This document shows, piece by piece, positions 6,364 to 14,790 of a stretch of 41,835 bases of DNA. The notes under the pieces are model-generated. The model had not been told where the DNA came from and searched no databases. It saw only the letters and a list, made by a program, of their open reading frames with translations. Origin of the DNA: an uncultured Alphaproteobacteria bacterium (lineage in GTDB: Bacteria > Pseudomonadota > Alphaproteobacteria > Caulobacterales > Aquidulcibacteraceae); the NCBI GenBank assembly GCA_902826335.1, contig CADEEL010000027.1:1-41835 (forward strand), written 5' to 3'. Both the position numbers and the translations under genes were made by a program. Numbering within the stretch: the first letter of the stretch is position 1; every line of letters starts with the position of its first letter.

Positions 6364-9110
6364 GCGGCTTGGCCCTCCTTGGTCTGATACGTCTCGGGCG
6401 CGCGCGCTTCCGCGCCCGGCGCGCGCGCATAGCGCAGCACCGCGGCGGCGAGCACGTCGCGCTCAACAGGTTTGACAAGTTGGCCGCACGCGCCGCGCGA
6501 CAGCGCCGCGCCGCGATCATCGTCAATCGAAACGACGAGTATTGGAATGGACGCGGTCACGGGATCGGCGCGCAGCGCGGCAAGCACGTCCCACCCCGTC
6601 GCGTCCGGCAGGTGAAGGTCCAACAGGATGAGCGCTGGTCGCGTGGCGCGCGCGGCCTCCAGCCCCGCCGCCGCCGACGGCGCGGAAACGACCTCGTAGC
6701 CGATTTTGGACAAAGTCCGCCGCGCGAGATCGCAGGCGTCCGGCTCGTCGTCTATCACCAGAACAATCGGGCCGTCCTGAGTCTGCGCTGTCTGCGCATC
6801 AGCGACGCGAGACGCGCGCGCGGCGCGTAGATCGGCGCGCACGCGCATCGTAAACACGGCGCCCTCGCCCGGCGCGCTCTCGACCGAAAGATCGCCGCCA
6901 AGCAGCTCGACCAGGCGACGCGTGATCGAGAGGCCAAGGCCCGTTCCGCCATAGCGTCGTGTTGTGGTTGCATCCGCTTGCGAAAACGGACGGAACAGAC
7001 GCCCGATTTGCTCGGGCGACAGCCCGATACCGGTGTCAGCCACGTCGAACACCATCATATCATCGGACCGGCGGACCCGAACTGTAATCTTGCCGCCCTG
7101 CGTGAACTTGCTGGCGTTGGCGAGGAGATTCAGCAGGCACTGACCGATCAGGAACTGGTCGCTGTGCATCGCGCAGAAATCGTCCTGCAATTCGACGGAG
7201 ATCGCATTGCCGTTCTTCTCGGCGATGGGGCGAATGGTTTCGACCGCATCGTTGACAACCGAGCTCGCTTCGCATGGCGAGATGGACACCTCGACGGCGC
7301 CAGCCTCGATCTTGGACAGATCGAGAATTCCGTTGATCAGCGCCAGCAGATGGCGCGAGGCGGCGATGATGCGCTTCAAGTCGCTGAGCGTGCTTTCATC
7401 TCCGGAAGCCTCCGCCTCCTCCTGTAGAATTTCGGAATAGCCGATGATGGCGTTCAGCGGCGTACGAAGTTCATGACTCATATTGGAGAGAAACTGCGAC
7501 TTCGCCGTGTTTGCCGCGTCAGCGGCCTCGCGCGCGGCGCGCAGTGACGTGACGGCGTCGATCAAGGCGCTGTCGCGCACGTCTATCTCGCTCAGAACAC
7601 GCATGAAGCGCTCGAACAATTCAAATAGATCGACACGGCTGTCGCGCGGTTCAATCTCGGCAAGCGCCTGGGTGGCGTCGTCCTTTTCCAGGCCAAGGTC
7701 GCGCAAAATCGCGCTCAGCATGACGCGTTTACCCGCTAGCGTGCGTTCGGCGAGGCGCGTGGCGTCAAGCAAGCGCGTCTCCATAGAACGCTGGGCAGTG
7801 ACGTTTCGTGTCATGCCGACCACCCAGCGCACGGCGCCGTCCGCATCGGCCAACGATTGCATGGTAGACTGCACCCATAAATCGCTGCCATCTTCGGTTT
7901 TGATCTTATGGTCAAAGGCGACCCGCGCGCCAGGCTGCGCAAGTGATTGCACTATTTGCGCATACCGCTCGTAGTCATCCTCACGTAGCCACGATGGCGT
8001 CGGCGAGGCGAAATCCTCGAAGGTCGGCGCCGCTCCGAATATGTCCTTGTACTCGTCGGACGCCCACATCGTGTTCTGACGTAAATCCATGCGCCACACC
8101 GCGGCGTTGGCGGCGCCGAGCGCGACGCGCAACACTTGGTTCGCATCTTCCGCCGCGCGCCGCGCTTCATAATAGGCGGTGGCGTCCTCGCTGAAGATGA
8201 CGGCGCCGCCGATTTCTCCAGTCCCGTGCCGCCAGGGCCTTATCTCACCGCGCAAAACCACGGTAACCCCGTTCGGCGCCGTGTAGGGACTGTGATCATC
8301 CACAATGATCTCGCCTCGGCAGGCGCGCCGAATATTCTGTTCCCAATGCGCCGGCGCGCCCGGCACGACATCCATAAACGATCGGCCCAGCAAACGGTCC
8401 GCGGTTCCGCCGTAACGCTGCTCCCAATAGGGACTGACCATCAAGAACCGCAGGTCCGTGTCGACAATGGCGATGCCTCGCCCTTCCTGATTGAGCACAA
8501 GGCGCACAAGCTCTTCCTGCTTGCGCGCTTCCGCGAGCGCCTCGGTGAGGTCCTTCTCGGTCTGCGCCTTGGCGCGCACGTGGCGCAGCGCGATCACAAG
8601 CCCCATGCACGCCGCAACGGACATGATCGCGGCGCCGACCCAGTTCGGCGATGGAGACGCGAGCGCCGCCGCGAAGGGCGCAAGCGCCGCTCCCACGAAA
8701 GTGGGCGCAAGCGCGGCATGACCGACACTGGCGGATATTTTCGCGAAATGGCCAGCGTTCAGCACACAGATGAACATGAGCGCGGCCGCCGCGAAGGCCA
8801 GGATCGGCCCGCCCTCCATCATCATAACGATCATCACGATGATGAACGAAGTGACAACGCCGCACGTGCCGGCGGCCAAGCGCCAGCGCGCGCGCGCGCT
8901 ATCGTCACTCCGCTCGATCACATCGCGATAGACCATGCGCTCGATGAGCAGCGCGCCCATCGTCACCGCGTACCACAAGAGCCCGCCGCCAACGCCGATG
9001 AGGTCCATCGACACGATGGCCAACAGCGCGCTGGCGAACGCGATCGAGCGGGATTCCGCCGCGCGCAAGTCATAGGCGTGCCGCACCGCCGCAAGATCGA
9101 TCACGCTCAT
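6360..9110 (-). CDS. Membrane hybrid histidine kinase (TM-PAS-PAS-HisKA-HATPase-REC)
   Basis: A 916-residue kinase. The first ~180 residues hold about six hydrophobic segments in an MHYT/MASE-like membrane region I cannot assign to a named family. Two PAS-type sensory domains follow (about 200-320 and 330-440). After a helical linker come HisKA with His546 (FLSNMSHELRTPLNAIIGYS), the HATPase domain with N box (LNLLANASKFTQGG), G1 (VADTGIGL) and G2 (YGGTGLGL), and a C-terminal receiver with Asp831 (LILLDLHLPDATGW). All catalytic boxes look intact. The stop overlaps the following receiver gene. Signal and output are unknown; the distant Hpt protein is a candidate carrier. Confidence 0.93.
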   Translation of the reverse strand: MSVIDLAAVRHAYDLRAAESRSIAFASALLAIVSMDLIGVGGGLLWYAVTMGALLIERMVYRDVIERSDDSARARWRLAAGTCGVVTSFIIVMIVMMMEGGPILAFAAAALMFICVLNAGHFAKISASVGHAALAPTFVGAALAPFAAALASPSPNWVGAAIMSVAACMGLVIALRHVRAKAQTEKDLTEALAEARKQEELVRLVLNQEGRGIAIVDTDLRFLMVSPYWEQRYGGTADRLLGRSFMDVVPGAPAHWEQNIRRACRGEIIVDDHSPYTAPNGVTVVLRGEIRPWRHGTGEIGGAVIFSEDATAYYEARRAAEDANQVLRVALGAANAAVWRMDLRQNTMWASDEYKDIFGAAPTFEDFASPTPSWLREDDYERYAQIVQSLAQPGARVAFDHKIKTEDGSDLWVQSTMQSLADADGAVRWVVGMTRNVTAQRSMETRLLDATRLAERTLAGKRVMLSAILRDLGLEKDDATQALAEIEPRDSRVDLFELFERFMRVLSEIDVRDSALIDAVTSLRAAREAADAANTAKSQFLSNMSHELRTPLNAIIGYSEILQEEAEASGDESTLSDLKRIIAASRHLLALINGILDLSKIEAGAVEVSISPCEASSVVNDAVETIRPIAEKNGNAISVELQDDFCAMHSDQFLIGQCLLNLLANASKFTQGGKITVRVRRSDDMMVFDVADTGIGLSPEQIGRLFRPFSQADATTTRRYGGTGLGLSITRRLVELLGGDLSVESAPGEGAVFTMRVRADLRAARASRVADAQTAQTQDGPIVLVIDDEPDACDLARRTLSKIGYEVVSAPSAAAGLEAARATRPALILLDLHLPDATGWDVLAALRADPVTASIPILVVSIDDDRGAALSRGACGQLVKPVERDVLAAAVLRYARAPGAEARAPETYQTKEGQAA

Positions 9111-9247
9111 GCCCGCCTCGAAATCCCAAGACGCGCACTCTGCCCGGCAAACTCGAACAAAGCGTTTCGTTAGTGCTAAAGAGAGGCTAAGAGACGCGGT
9201 TAGCGATGCGTAAAACGCGCAGCGAAACCCAATGCAAGGACCGATCC

Positions 9248-10759
9248 ATGCGCGACATTCAGTTCTTCATCGATGGCAAGCCGGCGGCCGGGCGCCCGGG
9301 CCGCGCTGGGGATGTTTTTAATCCCAACACCGGCGAGGTGCAGGCCCGTGTTGCGTTCGCGGCCGAGGCCGATGTCGCCGCCGCCGTCGAAGCGGCCAAG
9401 CGCGCCCTGCCCGCCTGGAGCGCGACCAATCCGCAGCGCCGCGCGCGCGTCATGTTCGAGTTCAAGCGCCTTGTTGAAGCCAGCATGAACGAACTCGCGG
9501 AACTTCTGTCGAGTGAGCATGGCAAGGTCATCGCGGATTCCAAGGGCGATATTCAGCGCGGCCTTGAGGTGATCGAGTTCGCCTGCGGCATTCCGCATGC
9601 GCTGAAAGGCGAATACACGGAAGGCGCAGGGCCCGGCATCGACGTCTATTCCATGCGCCAGCCCTTGGGCGTCGTCGCGGGCATCACGCCGTTCAACTTT
9701 CCGGCCATGATCCCGATGTGGATGTTCGGCGTCGCCATCGCCTGCGGCAACACGTTCGTATTGAAGCCCTCGGAGAAGGACCCGAGCGTGCCAGTGCGCC
9801 TTGCGGAGCTTTTTCTCGAAGCGGGCGCGACGCTGGGCTTGAATTTGGCGGGCGTTTTGAACGTCGTGCATGGCGATAAGGTCGCCGTAGATGCAATCTT
9901 GACCCATCCGGACATCAAGGCGGTGAGCTTCGTCGGCTCGTCCGACATCGCGCAGTACATTTATCAAACGGGCGCCGCGCACGGCAAACGCGTGCAGGCC
10001 ATGGGCGGGGCGAAAAATCATGGCATCGTGCTGCCCGATGCGGATATGGATCAGGTCGTGAAGGACCTCGTCGGCGCCGCCTATGGCAGCGCGGGCGAAC
10101 GCTGCATGGCGCTGCCAGTTGTGGTTCCGGTCGGAAAGAAGACGGCGGATGAATTGCGTGCGCGCGTCAGCGCGGAGCTGGAGACGCTGAAGGTCGGCGT
10201 CTCGACGGACGCCAACGCGCAATATGGGCCGGTCGTCTCCGCCGCGCATCGCGACAAGATCGCCGCCTATATCGAGATGGGCGTCAAGGAAGGCGCCGAA
10301 CTCGTGGCCGATGGGCGCGGCTTCAAGATGCAGGGCTATGAGAAGGGCTTCTTCATCGGCCCGAGCCTCTTCGATCATGTGAAGCCGGAGATGCGCACTT
10401 ATCAGGAAGAGATTTTCGGGCCCGTACTGCAGATCGTCCGCGCCGAGAGCTTCGAGGAGGCGCTCGATCTGCCAAGCAAGCATCAATATGGCAATGGCGT
10501 CGCCATCTTCACGCGCAATGGCCGCGCGGCGCGCGAATTCGCCGCGCGCGTCAATGTCGGCATGGTCGGGATCAATGTGCCGATCCCGGTGCCGGTGGCG
10601 TATCATACATTCGGCGGATGGAAGCGCAGCGCGTTTGGCGACACGAACCAGCATGGCATGGAGGGCGTCAAATTCTGGACCAAAGTTAAAACCGTCACCG
10701 CCCGCTGGCCGGAGGGGATGCAGGAAGATTCCAGTTTCGTGATCCCGACGATGCGGTGA
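9248..10759 (+). CDS. mmsA: Methylmalonate-semialdehyde dehydrogenase (CoA-acylating)
   Basis: A 503-residue aldehyde dehydrogenase of the MmsA group. It oxidises methylmalonate (and malonate) semialdehyde to propionyl-CoA or acetyl-CoA in valine and inositol breakdown. Features are FFIDGKPAAG at the start, ITPFNFPAMIPMWMFGVAIA, VGSSDIAQYIY, MGGAKNHGIVLPDADMDQ and the catalytic Cys286 in SAGERCMALPV. The MmsA-typical lack of the general-base Glu in the AMGGAKNH block is seen. ATG 9248 follows AAGGA; upstream in-frame codons back to 9206 lack such a site. Downstream, mmsB continues the pathway but is separated by ~1.3 kb of inserted genes, and the last 58 bp of mmsA recur at 11371-11428. Confidence 0.95.
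   Translation: MRDIQFFIDGKPAAGRPGRAGDVFNPNTGEVQARVAFAAEADVAAAVEAAKRALPAWSATNPQRRARVMFEFKRLVEASMNELAELLSSEHGKVIADSKGDIQRGLEVIEFACGIPHALKGEYTEGAGPGIDVYSMRQPLGVVAGITPFNFPAMIPMWMFGVAIACGNTFVLKPSEKDPSVPVRLAELFLEAGATLGLNLAGVLNVVHGDKVAVDAILTHPDIKAVSFVGSSDIAQYIYQTGAAHGKRVQAMGGAKNHGIVLPDADMDQVVKDLVGAAYGSAGERCMALPVVVPVGKKTADELRARVSAELETLKVGVSTDANAQYGPVVSAAHRDKIAAYIEMGVKEGAELVADGRGFKMQGYEKGFFIGPSLFDHVKPEMRTYQEEIFGPVLQIVRAESFEEALDLPSKHQYGNGVAIFTRNGRAAREFAARVNVGMVGINVPIPVPVAYHTFGGWKRSAFGDTNQHGMEGVKFWTKVKTVTARWPEGMQEDSSFVIPTMR
10702..10759 (+). repeat. Direct repeat, copy 1 (3' end of mmsA)
   Basis: The final 58 bp of mmsA (RWPEGMQEDSSFVIPTMR and stop) are repeated in direct orientation at 11371-11428 with about five differences. 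Four of the five fall at silent third positions. The Uma2 gene lies between the copies. Confidence 0.85.
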
Positions 10760-10790
10760 CAAACCCGGTCGTTTCCGCTATATTCACACC

Positions 10791-11363
10791 GTGAGCCCAC
10801 CGACCACATTCGCACCGCGCCAATCGCACGAGCGTCATCGCTTCACCGGCGACGACGTGCTGGCGATGATGCGCGCCGGGCTCCTGCACGAAGGCGGCAA
10901 GTTCGAACTCATTGATGGAGAGATCATCGACATGCCGTCAGAGGGGGTGGAGCATCTTGAGCTGAGAGCGGCGCTGACCAGGTTTCTCAATAAAACCCTG
11001 CCGGACGATATCGGTTTGATCCCGGACGGCACCCTGCGGTTGGCGGATACATTTTGGCCTGAGCCGGATTTGTATCTCTACCCTTCTCGCTTGCGCGCCG
11101 ACGCCGTGCGCGGCCCCGATCTACTCCTCGTCATCGAGTTGTCCGACACAACCATGCGCTACGACCTGGGCCGCAAGGCCGCGATCTATCGCGAGCATGG
11201 CGTGCGGGAATACTGGGTGCTCGATGTCATGAAACGCGAGACCCACGTGCATCTGCTCGATGTCGCGGGCGCCTGGCCGAAACCGCCTGTGTCCTTCGAT
11301 GCGGTGCTGACGCCGACGCTGCTTGGGCGCCTGTCTATTCGTGTCGCGGATCTGATGCGCTGA
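10791..11363 (+). CDS. Uma2 family (DUF820) putative restriction-like endonuclease
   Basis: A 190-residue protein with the Uma2/DUF820 layout: YRFTxDD-like opening (HRFTGDDVLAMMRAG), LIDGEIIDMPSEGVEHL, the PD-(D/E)XK-type core with FWPEPDLYLYP and LLLVIELSDTTMRYDLGRKAAIY, and YWVLDVMKRETHVH. These enzymes have a restriction-endonuclease-like fold, are common in cyanobacteria and scattered elsewhere, and their biological role is not established. The GTG start has no strong ribosome site. It sits between two copies of the mmsA 3' end and breaks the mmsA-mmsB pair, which points to acquisition by recombination. Confidence 0.85.
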   Translation: MSPPTTFAPRQSHERHRFTGDDVLAMMRAGLLHEGGKFELIDGEIIDMPSEGVEHLELRAALTRFLNKTLPDDIGLIPDGTLRLADTFWPEPDLYLYPSRLRADAVRGPDLLLVIELSDTTMRYDLGRKAAIYREHGVREYWVLDVMKRETHVHLLDVAGAWPKPPVSFDAVLTPTLLGRLSIRVADLMR

Positions 11364-11370
11364 TGCTCGA

Positions 11371-11428
11371 CCGCTGGCCGAAGGGCATGCAGGAAGATTC
11401 GAGTTTCGTTATTCCGACGATGCGGTGA
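11371..11428 (+). pseudogene. Stranded mmsA 3' end (18 codons + stop)
   Basis: This encodes RWPKGMQEDSSFVIPTMR followed by TGA, the same tail as intact mmsA with one amino-acid change (E to K) and four silent changes. The silent bias means both copies diverged while coding in separate mmsA genes before being brought together. It is best read as the remains of an older mmsA whose body was replaced by the incoming mmsA-Uma2 segment. Its TGA overlaps the ATG of the next gene. Confidence 0.75.
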
Positions 11429-12018
11429 TGGACGCGAACGAGAGTCTCCATGAACTAACGGACTTGGGCGACCTCGAACTTGGTCGTTGGGAGAAGTTCG
11501 CGCATTTCTCTGACGCTCCAAATCTCGGCAACAAACTTGGATATCATGTGTATTCGTTCCGACGCGGTGCGGAGGTGCTCGTAAGCAAATGGACCGAAAG
11601 TTCCGACCACACGCTCGATCTTCCGGTTGCATACCTTTGTCGCCACTATGTCGAGCTCGCTCTCAAATCCCTTTGTGAGGAGGCGCGGACTATTGGCTCA
11701 GGCGCACCAGAGCCGCCAGCAGTTCACGGACTTTCGGAACTCTGGCGGCCAACCCGTGTGTTCCTGCAAAACATAGGCATTGTTCACAATGAAGATGATT
11801 ATCTTCTGAGATTCGAAGAAGTCATTGAATTCCTAGACAAGATAGACGGCCGTTCCGTTGTATTTCGTTATCCACTGAACAAACGCAAATGGCATGTCGT
11901 GATTGACATTCCCAAACTCTGGGGCGCGATTCAGGTCTGTGACACGGTATTTTGCGGTCTCAGCACTGAGATCGATCAATACTGTTGGTATCTGAGCGAC
12001 AAGTATCAGAACACGTAA
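11428..12018 (+). CDS. AT-richer hypothetical protein, possibly HEPN-like
   Basis: A 196-residue protein of no firmly recognised family. The N-terminal third carries ELGRWEKFAHFSDAP. The middle has VAYLCRHYVELALKSLCEEA, a spacer, then HGLSELWRPTR, followed by acidic helices (FEEVIEFLDKIDGRS). A RHYxELxLKxL helix followed by HxLxxLW is seen in helical, HEPN-like proteins near mobile or defence genes, but the HEPN RNase motif (R-x4-6-H) is not clear, so nuclease activity is not claimed. Base composition is visibly more AT-rich than its neighbours, especially 11760-11900, suggesting transfer. ATG 11428 overlaps the stop of the stranded mmsA tail, and mmsB begins 23 bp downstream. Confidence 0.65.
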   Translation: MDANESLHELTDLGDLELGRWEKFAHFSDAPNLGNKLGYHVYSFRRGAEVLVSKWTESSDHTLDLPVAYLCRHYVELALKSLCEEARTIGSGAPEPPAVHGLSELWRPTRVFLQNIGIVHNEDDYLLRFEEVIEFLDKIDGRSVVFRYPLNKRKWHVVIDIPKLWGAIQVCDTVFCGLSTEIDQYCWYLSDKYQNT

Positions 12019-12041
12019 CACAACACTTGGGGGCTCTAAAC

Positions 12042-12938
12042 ATGACCACCATCGCCTTCATCGGTCTCGGCAATATGGGCGCGGGGATGGCGGCCAATCA
12101 GGCCAAGGCCGGCCATGACGTGCGCGCCTTCGATCTCTCCCCCGCCGCGCTTGAGCGCGCGCGGGCGGCATGCTGCACGCCGCAAGCAAGCGCGGCCGAC
12201 GCCGTACGCGAAGCGGATGTCGTTCTCACCATGCTGCCCGCCGGCCCGCATGTGCGCGAAGTTTACGCAAACCAGATCGCGCCCAATGCCAAGACAAGCG
12301 CCCTGCTCATCGATTGCTCCACCATTGACGTTGAATCGGCGCGCGCCGTCTCCGCGCAGATGAAAGAGAAAGGCTTTCGCTTCGCCGATGCGCCCGTTTC
12401 CGGCGGCACGGCCGCGGCCGAGGCGGGCTCGCTCGCCTTCATGGTCGGCTGCGCGGAAGCGGATTTTCCCGCCATCGAAGCAGCGCTCGCGCCGATGAGC
12501 CGCATCACGCTGCGCGCGGGCGAAGCGGGCGCGGGCCAGGCCGCGAAAATCTGCAACAATATGGTGCTGGGCGTGTCCATGCTCGCGGTATGCGAAGGCT
12601 TCGCACTGGCCGAGAAACTGGGGCTCGACGCGGAGCGCTTTTTCGAGATCGCCTCGAAGAGTTCCGGCCAATGCTGGAGCCTCACCTCCTATTGTCCCTG
12701 GCCGGGCGTGGGCCCGCAAACCGCTTCCGACCGCGCTTATGAAGGTGGGTTCGCGACGGCGATGATGCTCAAGGACTTGAAGCTCGCGCAGGACGCGGCG
12801 GCGAAAGCCGGCGCCGCAACGCCCATGGGCGCGCAGGCCGAAGCGCTCTACGCCCTCTTCGAGCGCATGGGCCATGGCGGCAAGGATTTCTCGGCCGTAC
12901 AGCAATGGCTGCGGGGAAATTTGGCGGCGTTGTCGTAA
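12042..12938 (+). CDS. mmsB: 3-hydroxyisobutyrate dehydrogenase
   Basis: A 298-residue NAD-dependent beta-hydroxyacid dehydrogenase that oxidises 3-hydroxyisobutyrate to methylmalonate semialdehyde, the substrate of MmsA. The NAD-binding motif is IGLGNMGAGMAANQAKAGH (residues 7-25). The substrate motif is DAPVSGGTAAAEAGSL, and catalytic Lys169 lies in GAGQAAKICNNMVLG. A late FEIASKSSGQCWSL block is specific to 3-hydroxyisobutyrate dehydrogenases. ATG 12042 follows GGGGG; the in-frame extension to 11985 would overlap the preceding gene. It forms one pathway with mmsA, from which it is now separated by the inserted genes. Confidence 0.95.
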   Translation: MTTIAFIGLGNMGAGMAANQAKAGHDVRAFDLSPAALERARAACCTPQASAADAVREADVVLTMLPAGPHVREVYANQIAPNAKTSALLIDCSTIDVESARAVSAQMKEKGFRFADAPVSGGTAAAEAGSLAFMVGCAEADFPAIEAALAPMSRITLRAGEAGAGQAAKICNNMVLGVSMLAVCEGFALAEKLGLDAERFFEIASKSSGQCWSLTSYCPWPGVGPQTASDRAYEGGFATAMMLKDLKLAQDAAAKAGAATPMGAQAEALYALFERMGHGGKDFSAVQQWLRGNLAALS

Positions 12939-12942
12939 GGAA

Positions 12943-14751
12943 TCAGGGCGCAATCGGCGGGCGGGCGTGATCGCGCAGCAAACGCCGGCGCGCGGGGCGC
13001 ACTTCGGCTTCCGGCGCCAGCGCCTGAATCTCGGCGCGAAATTGCGCACGCCGGTCATGGATAGAAGCAATCACCGGCCCCATCGCCACGCCGATATCGA
13101 CGAGCAGCGTTTCCGAAAGCAATAAGCTTGCTTCCACGGTTTCCGGCACGGCGTCCGTCGCGCCTTTTGCGTAGAGCCGCGCCGCGTGACGCGCATCGCG
13201 CGCACGCGCGACGATCAGAAGATCGGACCGCGCCGCCCGCGCCGCCGTGACCACCGCCTCAATGCCCGGGCCGGATTCCATGGTGACGACGAGCGCGCGC
13301 GCTGTTGAGAGTCCGCAACGGCGCAGCAGATCGGGATTGGTTGAATCGCCATAATAGACAGGCGCGCCCGCGGCGCGCGCCTTGGCGACCACGTCCGCGT
13401 CCGCGTCCAGCGCGACATAGTCCACGCCGTGCACCTTGAGCATGTCCGCAACGACGCGCCCAACGCGGCCAAAGCCGGCGATGATCACGCGCGGCGCATC
13501 GCCCAAATCCCCTGGCGCCAGCGCGCTCACATCGATCGCTGGGGCGACAGCGGCTGGTCGCACAATGGCGCGGCCAAGGCGGGACAAGAGCGGAATGAGC
13601 GCCATGGAGAGCGTCGCGACAATGAGCGCCGGGTCGCCGATATCGGGGCTCACCAGCGAAAGGCTTGTCGTCGCGCCCAATACAACGAGGCTGAATTCCC
13701 CCGCCGGCGCCAGCAGCAGCGCTGTTTCGAACGCGCAGGCGCGGTTGGTTTTAAACAGGCGCGCCAGCGCGTACGTGATGGCGAACTTCACCACGATCAG
13801 CGCAATGACAGCGCCCGTCACGAGCAGCGGCGCCGCGGCGAGTGCGCCCAGGTCAATCGTCATGCCGACTGAAATGAGAAAGACGCCGAGCAAGAGGCCC
13901 TTGAACGGCTCGATCATCACTTCGATCTGGCGGCGATATTCGGTCTCGGCCAGCAACATGCCGGCGAGCAGCGCGCCAAGCGCCATGGAGAGACCGGCGC
14001 CCGCCGTCGCGGCGCCAGCGGCGAGCAGCACGAGCAGGCACGCCGCCATGAACACTTCCGGGCTCTGTGTGCGCGCGACACTGCGGAAGAGCGGGCGCAA
14101 CAAGAGCCGCCCAGCGGCGATCACCGCGATGACGGCAAGCGCCGCTTGCGCGAAGGACAGCGCGAAGGCGCCGACGCCAGCGCGCTCCGGCTGCGCCAGC
14201 ATCGTCACCGCGAACAGGATGGGCACAACCGCAATGTCCTGAAAGACCAGCACGGCGAAACTGGTGCGCCCGGCCGCCGTGTGCAGGCGTTTTTCTTCCG
14301 ACAGCACTTGGATGATGATGGCCGTCGATGAGAGCGCGAGCGCCAGACCGATGACGATGGCTTCCCGCTGTGCGAGGCCCGACGCAATCATCAATGCGTA
14401 GAGCGCGGCCGCGGAGAGCGCGACCTGGAGCGGCCCCAGCCCAAACACCAGGCGCCGCATCGTGCCCAGCCGCGCGAACGACAATTCAAGCCCGATCATG
14501 AATAAAAGCAGCACCACGCCGAATTCGGCGACGCCGCCGATGCGTTCGCGATCGGCGATCACCAGCCAGTCAAGACCGGGCAGAGAGCGCAGCAGCGCGC
14601 CAAGACCGCCCGGCCCCAGCGCCATGCCGATCAGCAGAAAGCCGATGATCGGGCTCAAGCGAATGCGATGAAACACCGGCACGACAATCGCGACCGCGCC
14701 CAAAACGATGAGCGCTTCCTGCAGCAGCGCGAAATCAATGTGCTCATTCAT
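12943..14751 (-). CDS. CPA2 cation:proton antiporter with TrkA-N (RCK) domain, KefB/C type
   Basis: A 602-residue membrane transporter. Residues about 1-400 form 11-13 membrane segments of the Na+/H+ exchanger fold, with LSPIIGFLLIGMALGPGGLG, LLLFMIGLELSFARL, ALALSSTAIIIQVLSEEKR and FQDIAVVPILF, all typical of KefB/KefC/YbaL. A Rossmann RCK domain follows (VIIAGFGRVGRVVADML, then YYGDSTNPDLLRRCG), usually binding nucleotide or glutathione ligands that gate the channel. It probably exports K+ or exchanges a cation for protons; the exact ion is not readable. It converges with mmsB with only 4 bp between stops. Confidence 0.9.
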   Translation of the reverse strand: MNEHIDFALLQEALIVLGAVAIVVPVFHRIRLSPIIGFLLIGMALGPGGLGALLRSLPGLDWLVIADRERIGGVAEFGVVLLLFMIGLELSFARLGTMRRLVFGLGPLQVALSAAALYALMIASGLAQREAIVIGLALALSSTAIIIQVLSEEKRLHTAAGRTSFAVLVFQDIAVVPILFAVTMLAQPERAGVGAFALSFAQAALAVIAVIAAGRLLLRPLFRSVARTQSPEVFMAACLLVLLAAGAATAGAGLSMALGALLAGMLLAETEYRRQIEVMIEPFKGLLLGVFLISVGMTIDLGALAAAPLLVTGAVIALIVVKFAITYALARLFKTNRACAFETALLLAPAGEFSLVVLGATTSLSLVSPDIGDPALIVATLSMALIPLLSRLGRAIVRPAAVAPAIDVSALAPGDLGDAPRVIIAGFGRVGRVVADMLKVHGVDYVALDADADVVAKARAAGAPVYYGDSTNPDLLRRCGLSTARALVVTMESGPGIEAVVTAARAARSDLLIVARARDARHAARLYAKGATDAVPETVEASLLLSETLLVDIGVAMGPVIASIHDRRAQFRAEIQALAPEAEVRPARRRLLRDHARPPIAP

Positions 14752-14790
14752 GGGGCGAGCCTGGGGGAGCGGACCGCGCCATGGAGGCGC

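Noticed and set aside
9200-10762. A 520-codon open frame on the minus strand opposite mmsA
   Set aside because: It mirrors mmsA codon for codon in a GC-rich genome, has no ribosome site or family resemblance, and is rich in His/Arg/Asp as antisense frames are here.
12036-13070. A 344-codon minus-strand frame over mmsB
   Set aside because: Antisense to a well-supported gene and overlapping the end of the antiporter gene; no recognisable motif.
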